A stretch of DNA of 9,017 nucleotides, taken from Bacteroidota bacterium. Lineage in GTDB: Bacteria; Bacteroidota; Bacteroidia; Bacteroidales; UBA1556. Below are positions 6,233-9,017 of the stretch, one piece after another. A model generated the notes under the pieces. The model was given only the letters and a program-made list of their open reading frames with translations. It was not told the origin of the DNA and ran no database searches. A program made the position numbers and the translations under genes. The DNA is taken from the NCBI GenBank assembly GCA_003973505.1, contig QNXT01000075.1, positions 1 to 9,017 of the forward strand. The letters run 5' to 3'. The first letter of the stretch is position 1; every line of letters starts with the position of its first letter.

Positions 6233-7681
6233 CTAGCCAACACTACCCTCCAAACTTATGGACAATAATTTCTGTGCTTCTGCAGCAAATTCCATGGGCA
6301 GTTGATTTAACACTTCCTTTGCATATCCGTTAACAATTAGTCCAATGGCTTTCTCACTGGAAATTCCTCTTTGCTGACAATAGAATAATTGTTCGTCTGA
6401 TATCTTCGAAGTTGTTGCCTCATGCTCCACTATCGATGAAGGATTGTTCGTCTCGATATAAGGGAAAGTATGTGCTCCACAGCGATCGCCTAAAAGAAGA
6501 GAATCGCATTGTGAGAAGTTCCTTGAATTTTCGGCTCCTGGATTTATTTTCACTAATCCACGATAGCTATTATGACTTTTTCCTGCCGAAATTCCCTTGG
6601 AAATAATCGTACTTTTTGTGTTTTTCCCAATGTGAATCATCTTAGAACCAGTATCGGCTTGTTGGTGATTGTTAGTTACCGCAACCGAATAAAACTCACC
6701 CACCGAATGATCTCCTTTCAAAACACAAGAAGGATATTTCCATGTAATAGCTGAACCGGTTTCCACCTGTGTCCATGATATTTTAGAATTATCTCCTTCG
6801 CATAATCCGCGCTTGGTTACAAAGTTATAAATTCCTCCTTTTCCTTCTTTATCTCCCGGATACCAGTTTTGTACCGTTGAGTATTTTACTTCGGCATCTT
6901 TATGGGTAACAATCTCCACTATGGCAGCATGAAGCTGGTTTTCATCACGTTGAGGGGCGGTACAACCCTCCAAATAACTCACATACGCTCCTTCGTCGGC
7001 TACAATAAGAGTTCGCTCAAACTGACCTGTATTTGCCGCATTGATACGGAAATAGGTTGACAATTCCACAGGACAACGTACGCCCTTTGGAATATAGCAG
7101 AACGAACCATCACTAAATACTGCAGAGTTTAAGGCTGCAAAATAATTATCGCCAATGGGAACCACTGAGCCTAAATATTTTTTAATCAGTTCAGGATGCT
7201 CTTGCACTGCTTCGCTGAATGACATAAAAATAATGCCCTGCTTGGCTAAGGTTTCTGAGAAAGTGGTCTTTACCGAAACACTATCGATAACTGCATCAAC
7301 CGCCACGCCTGAAAGCACTTTTTGCTCCTCTAGCGAGATTCCAAGCTTATTAAAGGTATCCAATAATTCGGGATCCACCTCATCCAAACTTTCGAGTTCT
7401 TTTTTGGGCTTGGGTGCTGCATAAAATATTATTTCTGAAAAATCAATCTCTGGAATCTTCAAATGTCCCCAGTCGGGCTGTTCCATAGTAAGCCATTTTT
7501 TATAAGCTTTTAGTCGGAATTCGAGTAAAAACTCGGGCTCATTTTTCTTTTGTGAGATCAATCTCACGATATCTTCACTCAATCCTTTTGGGATGTAATC
7601 CATCTCAATATCAGTGGTAAAGCCATATTTATAATCACTGGATGTTACGTCTCCAATTATTTTATCTTCGTCTTTTGCCAT
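6233..7681 (-). CDS. sufB: SufB, Fe-S scaffold complex subunit
   Basis: Core scaffold protein on which nascent Fe-S clusters are built, with SufC and SufD. The 482 residues cover the whole family from the N-terminal [12 protein letters not shown] region to the C-terminal [10 protein letters not shown]. The beta-helix core is highly conserved ([38 protein letters not shown]). The C-terminal site is intact: C392 in [20 protein letters not shown], aligning with the sulfur-accepting C405 of E. coli SufB, and E421 in EHEATTS, aligning with its E434. First gene of the operon; ATG at 7681 follows a short A/T-rich leader with a Bacteroidota-type -7 element about 38 bp upstream. The reading frame ends exactly where a REP-like palindrome begins, with the C-terminus complete. 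Confidence 0.97.
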   Translation of the reverse strand: MAKDEDKIIGDVTSSDYKYGFTTDIEMDYIPKGLSEDIVRLISQKKNEPEFLLEFRLKAYKKWLTMEQPDWGHLKIPEIDFSEIIFYAAPKPKKELESLDEVDPELLDTFNKLGISLEEQKVLSGVAVDAVIDSVSVKTTFSETLAKQGIIFMSFSEAVQEHPELIKKYLGSVVPIGDNYFAALNSAVFSDGSFCYIPKGVRCPVELSTYFRINAANTGQFERTLIVADEGAYVSYLEGCTAPQRDENQLHAAIVEIVTHKDAEVKYSTVQNWYPGDKEGKGGIYNFVTKRGLCEGDNSKISWTQVETGSAITWKYPSCVLKGDHSVGEFYSVAVTNNHQQADTGSKMIHIGKNTKSTIISKGISAGKSHNSYRGLVKINPGAENSRNFSQCDSLLLGDRCGAHTFPYIETNNPSSIVEHEATTSKISDEQLFYCQQRGISSEKAIGLIVNGYAKEVLNQLPMEFAAEAQKLLSISLEGSVG

Positions 7682-7718
7682 TATAGTTTCTTATTTAGAT
7701 TAAATTAAAATAGCGAGG

Positions 7719-7726
7719 CAAAGATA
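7719..7726 (-). promoter_or_regulatory. Candidate Bacteroidota -7 promoter element of the suf operon
   Basis: On the minus strand the sequence is TATCTTTG, a full match to the TAnnTTTG -7 consensus of Bacteroidota primary-sigma promoters. It is 37 bp upstream of the sufB ATG, which implies a short leader. A TTTG -33 element at the usual spacing is not evident; the nearest is TTTTC at 7745-7741, closer than expected. No operator for an iron or Fe-S regulator was recognised. Confidence 0.55.
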
Positions 7727-7787
7727 CGAAAAAAGACTGCGAAAACTGATAAGCTTTTTATGATGATTATTGTGTTTTTGTGGAGAA

Positions 7788-7843
7788 GGAAGACCGGAGT
7801 GGGAAGTCCGAAGAAGGAAGTCCGAAGTGGGAAGACGGAAGAC
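7788..7843. repeat. Four 14-bp imperfect tandem repeats
   Basis: Four consecutive 14-bp units: GGAAGACCGGAGTG, GGAAGTCCGAAGAA, GGAAGTCCGAAGTG and GGAAGACGGAAGAC, followed by a degenerate TGAAGG. Each unit is itself near-heptameric (GGAAGnC/CGAAGnn). The tract lies about 60 bp upstream of the candidate suf promoter and is purine-rich on the plus strand. Similar GGAAGTCCGAAG tracts occur, as I recall, in Bacteroidota intergenic DNA. Confidence 0.8.
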
Positions 7844-7998
7844 TGAAGGTAAGTAGGCTTACAACAAATTATACCGATTGAACAATCAAATGCCGTATGT
7901 TTTCCTTGCATTCAATATACGACTTTATTGTAATTTCGGTATTGACCATTGAATATTTCAAAAAAACACAAACGAATTTGCTATGGCTTTGTAATTAG

Positions 7999-9017
7999 TT
8001 ATTGAATTATAATCTTATTAAAAACAAAAGTATTATCGGCCGTATTAATCTTAATAAAATAAATACCAGGGGTTAAATTACTTAAATCCAATTCATTATC
8101 ATTATAATACGAAATCATTTGTAATTTCCCACAAACAGAATACACTTGAATACTTTCAATTTTTACAGAAGATTTGTTGGCAATATAAACTATCCCTGAA
8201 CTTGGATTCGGATATAGTTTTATTTTTGGTGTATTATAATTTTCAGGGTTACTTATACTTAATGAGCCACAATCATTTGGTAGTAAATCTCCAGGATTGT
8301 TGAATAAGAAGCTGACTTCTGATGATGTTAATGCTTTGGTGTAAATTCTAAATTCATCTATTGCTCCATTAACAGGGCTTCCCGGATTAACTATTTTTGT
8401 GGAAGTCCGAATTCCTATAGCAGTAGCTATTCTGGTTTTATTAGCATTGTTTGTATCAACAATACCAGGATATCCTTTTATAATATGATTGGGAGCAAAG
8501 TCTATATTGTTCGTTGGAGAATAGGTAATTTCCTGACCATCTACATAGGCTCTTAAAGTATTACTATTGCGATCTACAACTAAAACAGCATGATACCATT
8601 TGTTTGTAATTAAATAAGTTGTATCAAATAATTCAGCACCGGAATTGGCATAATCTTCGGGTTCAGCATAAAAATGAATACCGTCTGCATCTACCGCAAT
8701 ACATAATCCCTCTGCAATAAGACCTCCTCTTGCTCCGGAATCGAAAATAGAAGCAAATACCGATGGTAATTGATTAAGTTTAAACCACACTGAAACAGAC
8801 AAATCTTTATCCAAGGGGTCTAAAACATCATTTAAAACTACACCAGATGTTGTACTTGATAAATCGATGGCATTGCCAACAATTCCGGGGACACTATTGG
8901 TTGCAAAATCGGCATTTAATAATTTTGCATTTTGTGTTGCCGAAGTCCAACCTGAATCATGAACAATAGCTCCAGTTGTTTCTTCGAAAGAATAGCGCAA
9001 TGCAAGGTCACATACCG
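7999..9017 (-). CDS. Secreted LamG-domain protein with T9SS type A sorting domain, 5'-truncated by window edge
   Basis: The 3' part of a large secreted or cell-surface protein; the frame is open to the right edge, so the TTG at 9000 is internal. Counting from the first complete codon (338 residues seen), a LamG/concanavalin A-like lectin domain spans about 6-230, with the typical VSVWFKLNQ strand, the RAYVDGQEI strand and the closing GAIDEFRIYTKAL motif. After a short linker comes a Por-type C-terminal sorting domain from about 262 to the end, with LYPNPSSG at 267-274, GIYFIKI and a final FNKIIIQ. Such domains direct export through the type IX secretion system and are cleaved on the cell surface. 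The LamG domain suggests carbohydrate or adhesion-related binding; the ligand and any catalytic domain lie outside the window or are unknown. It is probably not part of the suf operon. Confidence 0.92.
   Translation of the reverse strand, partial: VCDLALRYSFEETTGAIVHDSGWTSATQNAKLLNADFATNSVPGIVGNAIDLSSTTSGVVLNDVLDPLDKDLSVSVWFKLNQLPSVFASIFDSGARGGLIAEGLCIAVDADGIHFYAEPEDYANSGAELFDTTYLITNKWYHAVLVVDRNSNTLRAYVDGQEITYSPTNNIDFAPNHIIKGYPGIVDTNNANKTRIATAIGIRTSTKIVNPGSPVNGAIDEFRIYTKALTSSEVSFLFNNPGDLLPNDCGSLSISNPENYNTPKIKLYPNPSSGIVYIANKSSVKIESIQVYSVCGKLQMISYYNDNELDLSNLTPGIYFIKINTADNTFVFNKIIIQ

Larger units (their letters stand above)
7682..7998. other. Gene-free region upstream of the suf operon
   Basis: This 317-bp stretch between the LamG gene and sufB holds the suf leader and candidate promoter at its left end, the 14-bp tandem repeats at 7788-7843, and then about 150 bp (7850-7998) in which I see no gene, RNA or clear terminator. 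A short GATTG-AA-CAATC palindrome lies within that last part. A minus-strand frame through here is a by-product of the repeat. Confidence 0.6.

Noticed and set aside
7788..7849. CRISPR array
   Set aside because: The units are 14 bp, directly abutting and without spacers.
7705..7911. 68-codon minus-strand frame upstream of sufB
   Set aside because: It runs through the 14-bp tandem repeats and the promoter region; the translation is low-complexity and unlike any family.
7999..9000. TTG at 9000 as the start of the LamG protein
   Set aside because: The frame continues upstream to the window edge, no signal peptide follows the TTG, and a T9SS cargo needs one, so the true start lies further right.

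Overview
The window looks like chromosomal DNA from a member of the Bacteroidota. The evidence is a T9SS C-terminal sorting domain, an AT-rich genome with A/T-rich leaders lacking clear Shine-Dalgarno sequences, a TAnnTTTG-type -7 promoter element, a bactoprenyl sugar-phosphate transferase of the type common in this phylum, and the suf gene order sufB-sufC-sufD-sufS-sufE-DUF59. I cannot place it below phylum with confidence.

Layout. Positions 2-931 (+) hold the 3' part of a membrane sugar-phosphate transferase (exopolysaccharide/O-antigen initiation), cut by the left edge. It converges, with an 18-bp gap, on a long minus-strand operon. Read in the direction of transcription (right to left), that operon is sufB (7681-6233), sufC (6027-5266), sufD (4992-3580), a GxxExxY-family gene (3499-3077), sufS (3050-1833), sufE (1773-1345) and a DUF59/SufT-like gene (1288-950). 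Further right, 9017-7999 (-) is the 3' part of a LamG-domain protein with a type A T9SS sorting signal, cut by the right edge.

The suf genes together form an Fe-S cluster assembly machine. SufS takes sulfur from cysteine, SufE relays the persulfide, the SufB-SufC-SufD scaffold ATPase builds the cluster, and the DUF59 protein is a likely maturation or transfer factor. All six look intact with key residues present. No sufA, sufU or iron/Fe-S-responsive regulator is seen in the window.

The most interesting signal is between the suf genes. The GxxExxY gene, which has a PD-(D/E)XK-like residue pattern and no known link to Fe-S biogenesis, fills a 468-bp unit bounded by perfect 18-bp inverted repeats (3058-3075 and 3508-3525). 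It sits between sufD and the sufS start codon, and I read it as a compact mobile cassette dropped into an essential operon. Other spacers carry different repeats: a REP-like palindrome starting right after the sufB stop, a C-run/G-run hairpin element before sufC, and four 14-bp tandem units upstream of the suf promoter. The 273-bp sufC-sufD spacer has no recognisable gene, only two doubtful short reading frames. No tRNA, rRNA, CRISPR array or transposase gene was seen.
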